Assembly (NCBI GenBank): GCA_027627225.1
Contig: CM051033.1
Span: 52,548,410-52,612,409, forward strand
DNA length: 64,000 nt
Reading direction: 5' to 3'
Origin: Congeria kusceri
Taxonomy: Eukaryota; Mollusca; Bivalvia; Myida; Dreissenidae
Below, one piece after another: positions 23,640-36,656 of the stretch. A model generated the notes under the pieces. That model did not search any database, was not told the DNA's origin, and saw only the letters and a list, made by a program, of their open reading frames with translations. A program made the position numbers and the translations under genes. Numbering within the stretch: the first letter of the stretch is position 1; each line of letters begins with the position of its first letter.

Positions 23640-25710
23640 TCCTGATTTCTATGCAGTTAAATTTAAAAACACCGAACACTTATTTAAGTTTTAAATTTAA
23701 AAATATTCTAGACGGGCCTCGACCTAATAACTCGCTGGCATGTATGCGTTCTACCCGGAACAAAATAGTTCTATATTTCTTAAACAGCTTTTTCAAAAAG
23801 CAAAAGTAAAATATTAATAAATCTTAATTGCTGATGTCAGTACGACACGAAAATGACGTAGTAAATTTGCTTTTGTTTTAAACCAGATTATATTGGTTTT
23901 TTAAAAGTTAAGTTACGTCACACCAACTACGTCATTTATTTTGAGTTGTAAGTTTACACAATGTAGTCAAACCAGGACGCGAGTGTTTTGCGGATAAAAA
24001 TACATGAAATCGGAATAAATATTAAGTGTTTCTGTGTTTTGGATGGATTATATTATGCAATAGCATTCAGATAAAAAGTGCATGGAAACGGTGAGATTGA
24101 TTCCTTTTCAAATTTCTACGATTACTCGGATAGTTGTGGGTGGAGAGCAGTGTAACTGAAAGTGAAATAAATCATAATAAGTTTCGTTGTACGTTAAAAT
24201 AACAGATGTAGCCGTTAATAACTTTTTTTCATTTATTTTCATCGGAAATTTATATAAAAGGTTATTTCTTTGATGAATATGATCTGTTGGTTGACCATGA
24301 CCAAAGAAAGTAAATCCACAAAGAATAAGCCGCTTGCATGAGATTCAAGTGTGTTCAAATGGAATGGAACTGGAAGGAAGTTGTTGATAACCAGTTAATT
24401 GGAATGTGAGGACAAACAACTCATTTGTTGTTTAACTCTGTTAAACTAGACAACACAAAGTTTGTATCGATGAAAATCTCTGGTAAGTAGATTATGCTGT
24501 GTCATTCTCGACACTGTTGTTATCTGGCGCGTAGGAATACCTATTGACGGTATATCACAGTCACGTGATCTACTGCCGGATATCAACAAGTTTATACGGT
24601 CACCGCTTTATTAGGTCACTGTTTGGGTTAGTAGCAGGATAAACCAAAAAAACACTACTCATACACAATCACTATTAATGTAATATCCTTTGTTTAAAAT
24701 AATCTCACCACTTTTTTACAAAAATATGCTTTAAATTATTATCAGTTATTTGTAAATTTGTAAATTTTTATTCACTCGCTCAAAAGTGCGTCCATATTGT
24801 CTAGCCTCGTTCCCAAACATTTTGACAGCCATAATTTACATTAACAAGTCAAAGTTTAAAATTGGCGCTTGGTCTCAATTACAGAAGCCGAAATTCAGAC
24901 ACAAAATAAACTCATTTACAACCAAGACAACAAAGACATAATATAATAAGCACAGACCTTAATATCTGAAGTTCCAATCATGAACACTATAAACTTAACT
25001 ATTATATGATGTTAATATCTTAAAAGATTCTTTCAAGAACTTTCTCTGAATCCAAAAATGTAAACCCGCTTCTCCGAAAACGACTTTAACAACATACACT
25101 TTTTTGACACCATTCCAACCCACTAAAATATAGCAAGGTTACACTCTACCAAAAATGCAGCGCATAGTCACATCGATATCATGTCAAAATGTGACTGTTA
25201 AAATTCTTATTACTGAGTGAATATTTATGTTGTGATTGTACATATAAGACTAGAGTAACAGGTGCAACCTAATTATTGTACACTTATTTCGTAATTGTAT
25301 TATGTTTTGGAAGGGCAATGTCCTTTAACGGAAAAAATTATATGGATCGTCCAATATTATTACTTTAGCCCCTCGGACAATTAGCCCGCCCTCCATCCTC
25401 CGTGCACAATGCATATTCGAACTGAAAGCCCTTTAATTGCAAGTATCTAACAATTTAATGCATGGGCAAAATAAAGTACGCGGTAATTCTACGTATTATC
25501 ACGCATACACAAAACGGTTATATAAATGTTGTCCTTTCTACTAAACTTTAGCAAAACTTAACCGCTTACAACAAAATGTATTGGGTAATGTCAATCGAAA
25601 TATATTTCTGGACTTTCTGGAATACTCTTTCTAGCCAATGAGAATTCGTGACCTTACGAAATTTCATGACGTCACAGAGACACTTCCGCATGCGTAGTAA
25701 ACAATTTACC
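23640..25710. other. Intergenic, with clustered TGACGT/ACGTCA motifs
   Basis: No gene is supported. Three CRE-like cores occur within about 90 bp near 23850-23935 (TGACGTAG, TACGTCAC, TACGTCAT), upstream of the minus-strand LINE. The remainder is AT-rich sequence with stops in all frames. Confidence 0.4.
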
Positions 25711-25716
25711 AGTTTT

Positions 25717-25947
25717 TTAGTGCGAACATTTTACCAAAAACAGAGGTGAAAAATAAATTTTGACATGTTTTGTTAATGAAGTACGTGTACTTACTCCCAA
25801 GTAAATAAAATCGAATACATTAGGAACTGAGAGTTCGTTTAAAACTTCTTTTTTATACTTGTCTGGTGGAAATAAAATATTTAAATGAGGACAGTTATTT
25901 AAAGCAAATGTTCCGACTGGAGACTGATTAGTATTAGACATTTCCAC
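25717..25947 (-). CDS. Unrecognised short ORF, possibly a LINE fragment
   Basis: A 76-codon frame on the minus strand begins MEMSNTNQSPVGTFALNN and includes VFDFIYLGVSTRTSLTKH. That last stretch loosely resembles the F-YLG region just after the RT palm in LINE ORF2 proteins. There is no other RT motif beside it and no clear splice context. It may be a truncated retroelement piece or a chance frame. Confidence 0.2.
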   Translation of the reverse strand: MEMSNTNQSPVGTFALNNCPHLNILFPPDKYKKEVLNELSVPNVFDFIYLGVSTRTSLTKHVKIYFSPLFLVKCSH

Positions 25948-26094
25948 TTAACAATGGCCAAGTATGCAGACCATGTTTGTAAATTGCTTTAAGCATGCAT
26001 CGACTTGAGTTTTTCAGTGCACGGTGTGATACACCTAGTACACTACAATTCTGTTAACGTCTCATGCGAAATACGAGTTATTATGTTAGGGTAT

Positions 26095-26163
26095 AGCGGG
26101 GACTCGAACCTGCGACCCATGGCTTGTGACGCTAGTACTTTACCTCTAGACTAAGGATCCGCT
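26095..26163 (-). repeat. tRNA-like sequence (pseudogene or SINE head)
   Basis: On the minus strand, box A (TAGTCTAGAGG) and box B (GGTTCGAGTCC) match their consensus and are correctly spaced. The five outer acceptor pairs (AGCGG with CCGCT) can form. The next two acceptor pairs, the D stem and the anticodon stem are poor, so a working tRNA is unlikely. Confidence 0.45.
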
Positions 26164-27023
26164 ACACATATAGTCGTGCAGTTCAAAGTAACGTTTAATA
26201 AGTTCTGCCCCATCTTGCGCCCATGTTCGCAGAAGATTAATTGTAGGATCAAGATCGATCATAACTCAAATGAGCGGAATCTCAACAAGAGCTATACGAA
26301 GTGGATACATATTTTGGAAAGTGGAAGGAGCATAAATTTGTTGAAATACAAAACTGAGTTATGGCATTTACTTCCCCAAATTATTCTCAGTTTCAATCTC
26401 ACGTAATGAATAATTTGTGTAGCTTTTAAGTTATAAATTTTGACTGTAAATTTTAACCAGAAAATCTATATGAGAAAGGGGCATACCTATGTCAAAATGC
26501 AAAACAGAGTTATATTTCAGGTTGTCTCTGATACCGGATTTAATGTCAAATGAGATTATTATTTTAAAATGAATAACACTGGTTTTCTGACAAAGTAGAA
26601 TTGGATATACTAGTATGTTATTTGTTTATGTTCCAATGTATATTTAACAACTTACACTAGTTTAACTTCTTATCATTGTTTTACTATTCTCTATGTTTAT
26701 TATAATAATGTACATAACATGTCTTAACCATATATTTTTAGGAGGAACTCATATTGTTGACCTTAGTTTATGTTATACATACATACAATAACATCACACG
26801 ACTTCCAGTGGCGGACATGATGTGATGTGTGTTTTTGTCCGGTACGAAAAAGTTAAATGCATAATGGTCCAGTGTTCTGTTATCGTAGTACTGAGGATAT
26901 AACAGTGTAAGAAGTGAGTGCCGATAAGATGTGCATCTCAGGACACGTATGTTCTATTTTCTTGGAAGGAATGTAACTCAGTAAATGAACTTTCCATTGT
27001 AAACTGTCTACTTTGGTACACAT

Positions 27024-28397
27024 ATGGCCGGTTGTTCAGGTCAACCCGTTTGAGACGGATCATATAAACCTCGGTTTACTAATAAATAAGCCGTCTCAAA
27101 TCGAGTTGTTACCTTTTCGAAGTTCAGCGCTACTTGATCGGAGGATCAGTCCACTTGCTCAGCTTAAAGTTTATATATGCTTATGTGATTCCAGTATATA
27201 TTCGGTCTAATAACAAATATATGTTCGTTTTTTGTGTGTCCCAAAACCTTTTTAAAATTGCATAACATTTTAGTGTTTATAATAATGGTGTTCATATAAT
27301 TTCTTTCAGTTATGTAAAAAATAAATATTACTTGTTTGCCGTAATTTGTTGTAGACATTATTTGAAATCTAGTTCTCGATTTGTTTTGCGTATTTATATA
27401 CAATGCTCACATTCACCCTGCTAGTTAAATTATCGTTCTCTGCAAATATGATATACTCAAGTCTCCAAGTGTCATTATAATACATATACTGTTTGTTAAC
27501 AGACAATGCATACAACATAAGTAAGTGATCTGTATTCTAAGTACGAGTACAAATGTAAAATAATATGTGCAAGTATTGTATTTCGTTCGCCTTCGTTATT
27601 GTTAGAAGTAACATACAATATTTATAAAATTTTAGAAGTTGATAATTAGTTTGTAGCTCTGCAATATTAAAAGTAAATCTAATTAAATGGTGCCATTGAT
27701 TAATAATAGTTTATTTTCTGGAAATATTCACTAATTGGACTAAATGCATACAGAATTTACCGTATTAGTTTTCTAAATTTTTCGTTTTTTATGACAAGCA
27801 ATGAATGATGTTAAGTGTAATCGTTTATGTACATAATATTCAATATATGTTATTGATCTTTATTACAAACAAATCTATGGTAATTAAATATGGGTTGGCA
27901 TGTAAGAAACAACACATTACTATACTGTTCCTTAAAGTTTTTATTTTCACTCACTACAAAACAAAGCGGACATGACGCATCGCTATGATGAAACTGGATA
28001 TTGTTATTTTACCATTGATTGTTCATACAATAATGTTATACTATACTACTCATCATCATCATCATCATTACCATCATGATAATCATAATCATAATGATGA
28101 TTATAATAATGATGATGATGATAGTGATGCTGCTGCTGCTGCTGCTGATGATAATGATAACACTTACTTTTTTCAGATGTTTATGTTGGATAAAACTGCT
28201 CTCTATCAGTTTGATTATTGAGCGCTTAAAACCATGACGAAAAGAGTTGAGCAACACGACACAATAATCAACCGTTTAATCCTCGAGTTTCTCAGCCCAA
28301 CGGCTTAAAAATAAGCGCTCAAATCGCAAATGTGAACAACTCGATTTTACGATCAGCCGCTTAAACGACGGCTTAAAAGAGTTGAACAACCGGTCAT
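27024..28397. mobile_element. Candidate non-autonomous DNA transposon with terminal inverted repeats
   Basis: The left end begins ATGGCCGGTTGTTCAGGTCA and the right end is its approximate reverse complement, AGTTGAACAACCGGTCAT. Subterminal sequence at both ends repeats the themes AGTTGTT/AACAACT and GCTTAA/TTAAGC, as in elements with multiple transposase-binding sites. No transposase frame is present in the 1.37 kb between them, which is mostly AT-rich with a composite microsatellite. A target-site duplication could not be assigned, so the exact ends are uncertain by a few bases. Confidence 0.5.
28045..28148. repeat. Composite microsatellite (CAT)n-(GAT)n-(GCT)n
   Basis: Runs of CAT, GAT/AAT and GCTGCT repeats follow each other over about 100 bp. 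The plus-strand frame across it reads His-, Asp- and Ala-rich and is a product of the repeat. Confidence 0.95.
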
Positions 28398-28559
28398 CAG
28401 TATAGTATCCAATGTACACAAACAACTACACACATAATTAAATGTCACGAGGACTTCAACGTGTAGACCTATAATGAATCGTGCTTCACGGGGCGCTATT
28501 CATTGACTTCTAAACAAACAAAACTGTCGAGATAAAAACGTTTAAATTCTACGAATTGC

Positions 28560-31070
28560 ATTAATATGAATACATCAACACCATCGTCGTCAACAAAGAC
28601 AACTGCTTCTTTCCTTTCTACTCCTGAAACTGTGTGTGACCAGAAAAAGAGTCGTATATGAAGAGATTCTATTGCAGAGGATTATCAGTGCACGATTGAC
28701 TCCGTGCTTCTAGATGCAGTCGGCACTTTTCCTGATAATGAGATGATCGAAACTATATCGAATGCTGTGAAACAGTCCGTGACTACAAATTTGGAGCCCG
28801 TCCTAAATGTATGATAGATTCCATAGTAAATGGTGTTGTTGCAAGCCTGACACACGGAATCACCATAGTTGCAAAACAAGCAAAATGAGACACTACTGAG
28901 GGCAAACCAGGTCCTGAAAGAAAGGATCTGTGAGCTTGAACAGTATAGACGTAGACACAGCCTAAGGATCTCTTGTATACTGGAAGCGGTTCCATAAACT
29001 CGCGAGTCAACCGACGATATTGTGCTGAATGTTTCAAAGAACTTTGTGCAAACGTCACATTGGATAAAGTCGAGCGATCTTATCGGTCAGGCAAGCTCGG
29101 AGATGGTAAGCTCCGCCAAATACTTGTAAACTTTGTAAGGTACAGGGCACTTAAAACGGGAACTTAAAAAGTGCATCGGGCGTGAACGGGTGTTCGTCAA
29201 TTAAACCAAGGAGCTATCGTACGTACTCTTTAACGCGCGAATGTTTGTGCGATCATCGAAGATCGAAAGTGCAGTGTCGCAAGATGAATCTGTTTTGATA
29301 AAGGTATCCAGTCACGACGGTTTCAAGATGCATAGGGTCTACAGTCAATCGGATCTTGATAGATTCAATAAGACCGCTCCAAGCTCTGTGGACTAGATCT
29401 TTGGAAAGTATACTATCTAGACATTTCCAGTATGTTCACGAACATCCTTCTGAATTGTACTACTCAATAGCTCATAACCACGACGTTAGCAACACATTCT
29501 CGTGAATTAGCGTAATACTGGACAGTTACATATTGAATTTGGTCACACTCACTGATTTACAAAGGCCCGTAGGTTGATACCGATTATTAACATAGAGATA
29601 TGTTAAATTCCCAATCACAGAATCTGAAATTTTAAATAGTATTTAACAAATAAAGAACGGGAAATCAAGTGGTATTGATGGAATTGAAGCAGATTTTTAT
29701 AACAAATACCTGTTACATTATTAGTTCCATTTTATGTGTCCTATTTAATTCAGTTTAAGACACCGGTGTCTTCCTGGTCAGCTGGTGTGAAAGCATCATA
29801 GTTCCGATACATACGTCTGGGTCTAAATCAGATCCATCGAACTATAGATGTATGTCTCCTATAAATGTTTTGTATAATTTTTTTTATAACATTATTTATT
29901 CTATATTAACTAAACGGGCGGAGTATTTTGACAAAATTGAAGAGTCCCAGGCGGCCTTCCGCGCTGGATACTCTACCGTGGATAATATGTTTATATTGCA
30001 AAGTAGTGTTCCAAAATATTTAACAAAATTGTTAGGGAAATTCTACGTTTTATACTGATTTAAAAAAAAGATTGCAATGGGCTAGTGTACCAAGACCTTC
30101 TTTTAAATCTTAACAATTTTGGGGTGAAAAAAAAAAGGGAAGATATTTAATGTTTTAGTGTCAATGAACTACAATAAACTACAATCTCCAAAGCCGTATT
30201 CACGTTCAAGACCAAAATATATAGATGCAATTGTGGTACGCGACAAGGAGACGTACCTCTTTAAACCGCTAAATTATTGCGGTACCCCGCTTTTAAAGAA
30301 ACGAAGAACACAGAAGCATATTTGTTACTGAACACAACCCGGAATTAATATGTATACTTTTCACGGACGATATTGCAAATTGCGCGTAAACAGCGATTAA
30401 TTTACAAAATCAAATAAATGGCATCTCGCAATTTTGCGAAAATACGGGTATGTTGCTAAATGAAAAAAGGAAAGAAACTACTGTTTTAAGAAATGATGGC
30501 CCTCTACTTTCATATGAAAATTGGAGTCATAACGGTGCCCGTCTAAATGTAACATCTGTTTATAAATATATGGATTGTTTTACACACCAAAGTTCACGTG
30601 GAAAAAGGCTAAGGTTAAAATAGCTGGCCAAGCAAACAAATCAACTAATGCTATTAAGTCGAATGAGTGTACGTTTGGAAAAAGTCAGCTACAAAAATAT
30701 TTGAAATTATTTGATTCAATGGTTAAACCCATTCTAATGTAAGATGCAGATATATGCGGCTTTGAATATTTAGATGTTATTCAAAAGGTACATTTGCAAT
30801 ATTGCTGAAAATTTTTAGGTGTGAACCACTCTACGAATAATGCAATGACTTTATGAGAGTGTGGTAGATTAGCCTTGTGTATTGAATACCATACTAAATG
30901 CATTAAATATTGATGTAAACTTTTACATTTCCCTATTTATAAATACCCCCAAAATTGTAATGTTATGCTTAAACATCAAGGGAAAATAAACTGGTCTACC
31001 TCCGTCAAAAAATCTTCTATATCGCTATGGTTGTGGTTTTGCATAGCTTAGCCAAGAAATTGGAGACGTT
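28560..31070 (+). mobile_element. Non-LTR retrotransposon (LINE), heavily decayed
   Basis: ORF1-like remains start near 28566 (MNTSTPSSSTKTTASFLST) and continue to about 29.4 kb, where short blocks such as DDIVLNVSKN and KVERSYRSGKLGDGKLRQ resemble LINE ORF1 proteins. RT remains run from about 29.65 to 31.0 kb: IKNGKSSGIDGIEADFY, then ESQAAFRAGYSTVDNMFIL (29852-30058), then CGTRQGDVPL near 30.24 kb, then ILFTDDIANCA near 30.36 kb (catalytic box as FTDD), then LECK-type thumb remains near 30.7-30.9 kb. The endonuclease is absent or unrecognisable between about 29.4 and 29.6 kb. Every block is in a different frame with many stops, so this copy is older than the one at 48.6 kb. Confidence 0.75.
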
Positions 31071-31799
31071 ATTTTTTAATGCGTTCAAGCAGCGTCGTAT
31101 TGATTGTAAACATCAAGATTGTCATAATTAATGAACTGAATCAGCACGATGTGATACATATATATGCTTTAAATCTCAAATTACTCCAGAAAAAAATATT
31201 TATCTCTAGAGTTACCATTGTGTTTTATGAATCATTGCTTAATTTAGATGTTCAAATAATAAATTACCAATCAAAACCGGTAGGCATATACATGCTGATA
31301 GAAACGATCAATCTGTAAATTTTGTCTTGAACATTAAACACATATATGCCATTAAAAATGAAGAACTTGCTTTTTTTCAGTGTCCTAAATATGCCCAACA
31401 AAAAAATCCTTATAAGTTTAGCTGGTTTCAATAATATTAAACTTGTTATAGTCTCATGAAGACAAGAAATGAACAAAAGCTAGTGTATTACATGTAAATT
31501 ATATTTCAATTATTATTGAAAATAAAACAAATAATAACACATTTGATTATTTGTTAAAGTGTTAGCTTTTCTTAAATTCACAAATGTTTATCAGAAACTA
31601 ATACATATTTGTATTGATTAATCAAACAATATTAGTGTGCATAGTTGCAATCTATGTTGTTGAGTGTAATATCATTGTCAATTTATCAAGTACAATATAG
31701 AGTATGCAACTAAACATTTTAATCACCATATTAACTGTACAACTTAATCGTACATTTCCAACTCGCATCAAACTTCTTTTGCCGTGTTAACTAACAGCA

Positions 31800-34365
31800 A
31801 CCTTAGTATCATGCATCTCAATATCCAGAGTCTACTGCAAAAAATGGACTTACTCCCAGTCGAATCTCAGCCTTACGATGTATGAGTCTTGACCAAGACA
31901 TAGCTTAACCAGAATATTTCCGATGAAAATCTACATATTCCCAATTTTAGACCACCATTTCGACGCGACAGAAACGATTTGTGGAGGTGTAGAAGTCTTT
32001 GTTCGTGATACCTTACACGCATTTATGCGTACATACCTCCATGCCAACTCTTTAGAGGCGCTCTGGGTTGAAGTCCGTGTCAACCAGCGTTAAATTCTTG
32101 TCGGCGGAATATATCGCCCACCTGAATCAAATAATACACAGTGGCTTAACATGGAACACATTCTCGACAAGGCATTCGATGGTCAATTCGATAAAATTAT
32201 AGTTACAGGAGACTTTAACATTAACCTATTGCCTACCCATTCCAACAGGTTAACTCGTCTTATGGATTCCTACTACTCCGAACAACTCATTACAAATCCA
32301 ACTCACTTAACGGAGCACTCGTCCTCGTTAATCGACCCTTTTTTCGTTAAAAATAGTTCCCATGTATTCGCAAGCTTTGTTGCTGATCATTTTGTCCCCA
32401 AACTTACCCGTTTTCATTGTCCAGTAGTTGTTGTCCTCAAATTCGCAAAACCTCAGACTGTTACTTATAGGCGACGCATCTGGTTATAAGACAATGGTGA
32501 CTACAGCAAATTTAGACAACCTAGAAGCAACTGACTGGGAATCGATGATCCAGGACTCCGATCTTCACGGCATAGCAGACAAGGTTTCTTATGTTATTCT
32601 TTTTGCTGCTGCAGATAGCATTCCGAATAAGGAAATAACCGTCTGGCCAGGCGACGTACCTTGGATGTGCAAAGACGTTCGTCTTATGATCAGAAAACGT
32701 AACAGATCTCACCAACAAGCCAAACTAACCATACTGACACAGCATGGGCTCAATTCCGAAAGATTCGTAACAGCAAAACAAGGCTTATCCGAGACAATAA
32801 GAAAATACACCAGGAAAAACTCATTTCTAAAATAAACTCCGATAACGTCGACACTAGAACTTGGTTCGAACTTGCCAAACAACTAACTAACAAACAGTCC
32901 TCCTCTATTAATCCAACACTTATAGTTATCAACACTGAAGCATCAACAAACGAACAAAAAGCCGAACTTCTAAATGATGTATTTTCTAGACAGTCAACCT
33001 CAGACGACAGCAACCACACGACACCCTAATCTCATACTGCCAGTTCCGTCCTTTCAGTCATCGTAATCTCAGTCCAAGATGTTCGGGATGCTACAATGCT
33101 CGTCGATCCTTTAAAGGTATGTGGACCTGATCTCGTAAGCCCTAGACTTATCAAAGAGGGCATCCAAGAACTCTCTAATCCGATGTCTACTCTTTTCACA
33201 ACTCTCCTATCTAAGTCAGTATTCCCATCCGCGTGAAAACTAGCTATCGTAACCCCCGCCTTCAAAAAGTCTGACCCCTCAACACCTTCTAACTATCGTC
33301 CCATCTCCCTTCTCAGCTGTCTTGGAAAACTAATTGAACGCTGTGTCCATAAATATCTTTATAACTATCTGGTATCCAATCACGTTATTACACAATTTCA
33401 GGTTTTACAAAAGGTGATTCTACAGTCAACCAGCTCACATATCTGTATAACGACATCATCAAAGCTCTAGATGAAGGCACGGAGGTTCGAGCCGTATTTT
33501 GCGATATCTCCAAAGCATTTGATATAGTGGGCATAGTGGGCTTCTCACAAAACTGTCGGCTGCAGACATTCAAGGCATCCTGATGATTTGATGTTGGTCT
33601 TATCTATCCGATAGGAAGCAGCGTGTTGTTTCTTCTTCTGCCTGGTCGGCCATCAACGCTGGCGTCCCACAGGGCTCCATTGCAGGCCCACTCCTGTTCT
33701 TACTTTACATTAATGATATTGTCACCGATATCCAGGCCAATATACGACTCTTTGCTGACGATACTAACTTGTATATCATATTTGAAGATCCAGTTGAATC
33801 CGCTGCAACTCTAAATCATGACTTGATTCGTATCATCGCCTGGTCTAAAGCATGGCTTGTCTCTTTTAATCCTTCGAAAACTGAAATCATAACATTCTCA
33901 AGGAAACGCACCAAACATTTTTTACCCGCCTCTCTTGATGGACCAAAGTCCGATTACCCAAGTCAAAACTTACACTCACTTAGGCCTGGTTCTTTCTGGC
34001 GACGCCTAGTTGTCCTCTTCTATTTCTTTATGCCTTACAAAAGCATGGCAGAAGATAGGAATACTTCGCAGCATTAAATTGTCTCTGTCAAGGCCAAGCC
34101 TGGAAAAATGTATACCTCTTTTATAAGCTCACTATTGGAGTATGGAGACCGCATATAAAACAACTGCTCATCCAAATTGAAAAGCGACATAGAAACTGTG
34201 CCGTTAGAAGCTGCTAGAATCGTCACAAGTGCCCCACAGGTTTGCAACACCGAACATCTTCTCAAAGTTCTTAACTGGGAAACATTATCCGAAGATGCTG
34301 TCTCGGGCGCGGCTTGCTTCTCGGGGGGACCTCTTGTGACACCAAGGCACACATTTGTTTAGTTT
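31800..34365 (+). mobile_element. Non-LTR retrotransposon (LINE), jockey/CR1-like, broken
   Basis: This element differs from the other three in its RT sequence. Endonuclease remains are at 31.8-32.5 kb (LNIQSLLQKMDLLPVES, then GGIYRPPESNN, then KIIVTGDFNINLLP at 32151-32489). RT motifs are RPISLLSCLGKLIERCVHK near 33.3 kb, VRAVFCDISKAFD near 33.5 kb (first catalytic Asp), AGVPQGSIAGPLLFLLYIND near 33.66-33.72 kb, and RLFADDTNLYIIFEDP near 33.75 kb (FADD box intact). The end is LLKVLNWETLSED before a divergent tail. At least five frameshifts or stops break it. The family name is inferred from motif style and not from a search. Confidence 0.8.
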
Positions 34366-35600
34366 TTTTATTTTATTCTTTTTAAAGTTCAGTATAAAAA
34401 ACATGGCTGAAATATTTACTACACTACCAGATATGTACAGCTTACCGAAAGCTAACTTGTGACCTGATACCTAGACCAAATCTTAAACCCAATATGTCTG
34501 CAAATTAGTCCATGTTTACTAACTGGTTTTTTAAATTGCAAAACTAATTGAGTCAACTCCACCATGGAAAGGGGTTAATATAAGCACATGCTTGTTTTCC
34601 AATCCATATTCAAACTGATTATGTTATTTATATGAACGTGTATTTGTGAAATTGAATAAATATTTTAAAACCAATTGTACAAGTATGCATTATTATACCG
34701 TGACATTTCTTCAGTAAATCATACTCTAAAATTATTGTTTAATGCGGTGTAGTTTGAGACTATATACAACTTCAAACTAATCGGTACAGCATGCTACAAT
34801 CAATTATATAAATATAATGAATGCATGACTGTGTCTGCAACTACACATCAAAGTATACCTTCAACAATAAATACGATAATACAGTATTGAGGTATGACAA
34901 AACGTTTGTCAGATTTGTTTTCTATGTTTGAACAGCTATGCAATTTAAATTTATATTCAGTCATTTACTCTTATATACATCTTTATTATGTAGAAAGATG
35001 TTAGGTATTTTAAATCTAATAAAATTCCACTAGATAAAACACCAGTCAACTGTTAAACAGCAGTCCCAAACACATGGTCAGGGACATCCCTGTTTTTGTA
35101 TGGTCGTATCTTGTGTCTTCGGAACAGAACCTATCAAATATGTAGTGGCAGCTTTCTGTTCTTCTTTCTATAATCTAGATATACTTACTGTTGTACTGGT
35201 TCATTGAAAAGGAAAATGCAAGCTGTGGAAACATCAGAACAGTTTAATTAATTAATCTATTACTTGAAATATTTATGTATTTTCAGTTTGTTTGGCCAAT
35301 TGATTTATTAAGACGGTTTGTATATATTAGGATAAGGGTAACAAGCAAGTGATGAAACATACGATTGTGTAGAGTTAATGTATATTGTATAAATGTATAA
35401 ATAATAAACAAAACGTCTGAATATTTGCACTATACGCACATACATTCAAAAAGCTTATTCAGTATATTTCATTGATATTTATTTAATGAGATTAATATCA
35501 GTGAAAGATCACGACATTCTTAAATAAAATACAAAGTTGGTTTGCAATAACAAGCAAAGCGAACACATACCATTTAGAAAGTTATGATTGTATATATGAC
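34366..35600. other. AT-rich intergenic DNA
   Basis: No gene, repeat or RNA is recognised in this stretch beyond AT-rich sequence between the jockey-like LINE and the pseudogene that follows. Confidence 0.5.
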
Positions 35601-35612
35601 ATAACGTTTGTC

Positions 35613-36656
35613 CACCATATTGGATTATCCATAAGAATTCCGCCATGGATTGGTCAGACTAAAGAGATAGAAGAAATGTTAAGACAAGTAAGACAACTGA
35701 ATTTAATAAAGAAAGAAATCGAACTAATCTCTCGGTATCAGAGCATATTTGTTAGTCTCCATTAGGCAGACGGAAACGATATTCGGTTCCTTTGGAATAC
35801 AACTTATTAGTACACTACGTCTGTGCAATATCCCAAGGATGACAGTGTAGAGGAATTGAATATATTTTTATAAAAGTCACGAATGGAACTCAGAGAAGAG
35901 ATAGAGAGTCTTGGTTCTAATGTTGAGAAACTTATAACAGTCTATGAGTATATAGATAAATCAAATCATACAAGGGCTTTGAGTAAAAGTATATCAGAAT
36001 ATGTGAATACTTTAAACAAACAAATATCAGCGTGTCCAAGAACCCATGTTTTAGGAGTTGAAACTAAGAGAGGATGAAGGAGCTAAAATCTCAACTGGGT
36101 AAGCGAGCCAATACTTTAAGGAAGAGTGAACAATATATTAAACTGAATTATGACATATTCATATTGTAATATGATAATAAGGCACATAATGAGCCGATAC
36201 AAAGGAAAATAGAAGCTCTTGAAGAGAAAGAAAACATTCTAAAACAAGCCAGTTGAAGAAATTATGTAGATCATATTCTTGATATTTCTTCATTCTCAGG
36301 AGAGGCTTGTGCACCAAAACGGGAATCTCATGGCATTGCGAGGATTCTCATTTATAAATAGAAAGTGTGAACATTATATATTTCGGACACATCGTTAAGC
36401 GTGGCAAGAGCCCTTTAAGAACAGGCACAAAAATATGCATGTGTACGATGATACGACAGTAAAGGAACTACTGACATACTTTTTGTTCGGAAATATCTCT
36501 AATACCGACGCACTAATCTCACGAGTTCTGATAACAGAAAAGGAAACAGGTGAATCTGTAGTGCAGTGGGGTTTAGGTTGAGTAGAAATGCAGTTGACAA
36601 AACAGATAAACATTGACGCATCGGAAATTAGATCAATGCTTATGGAACCATTATAG
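35613..36656 (+). pseudogene. Intronless pseudogene of an unrecognised protein
   Basis: A single frame can be followed from 35613 through the open stretch at 35883-36077 despite in-frame stops at about 35763, 35808 and 35871. It reads HHIGLSIRIPPWIGQTKEIE, then MLRQVRQLNLIKKEIELI, then MELREEIESLGSNVEKLI and SISEYVNTLNKQISACP. After frame changes it continues as EALEEKENILKQAS, then MHVYDDTTVKELLTYFLFG, then NISNTDALISRVLITEKETG and LTKQINIDASEIRSMLMEPL, ending near 36656. The protein would have been about 340 residues, helical and charged. I do not recognise the family. The lack of introns fits a retrocopy or a retroelement structural protein. The composition is clearly protein-like, so this is a dead gene and not noise. 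Confidence 0.55.

Larger units (their letters stand above)
18060..23640 (-). mobile_element. Non-LTR retrotransposon (LINE), broken, two-ORF type
   Basis: From its 5' end near 23.5 kb to its 3' end near 18.06 kb the element shows ORF1 remains, an apurinic-type endonuclease, a reverse transcriptase, and a C-terminal Cys/His-type knuckle. This is the order of LINE ORF2 proteins. All parts are shifted in frame or carry stops, so the copy is dead. It shares the endonuclease, RT and C-terminal Cys layout with the element at 48.6-53.05 kb. The exact ends and any target-site duplication could not be fixed by eye. A clean 143-bp hairpin lies at the 5' end. Confidence 0.85.

Noticed and set aside
23390..23809. 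139-codon plus-strand frame
   Set aside because: It crosses the 143-bp hairpin and the antisense of LINE ORF1. Its composition follows those features and it has no motif of its own.
26095..26163. Functional tRNA gene
   Set aside because: Box A and box B are good but D and anticodon stems do not pair, and two inner acceptor pairs fail.
27985..28221. His/Asp/Ala-rich frame that could be read as a metal-binding protein
   Set aside because: It is the translation of the CAT/GAT/GCT microsatellite and has no flanking protein-like sequence.
32521..33573. Several minus-strand frames across the jockey-like LINE
   Set aside because: They are antisense to recognisable endonuclease and RT motifs on the plus strand.
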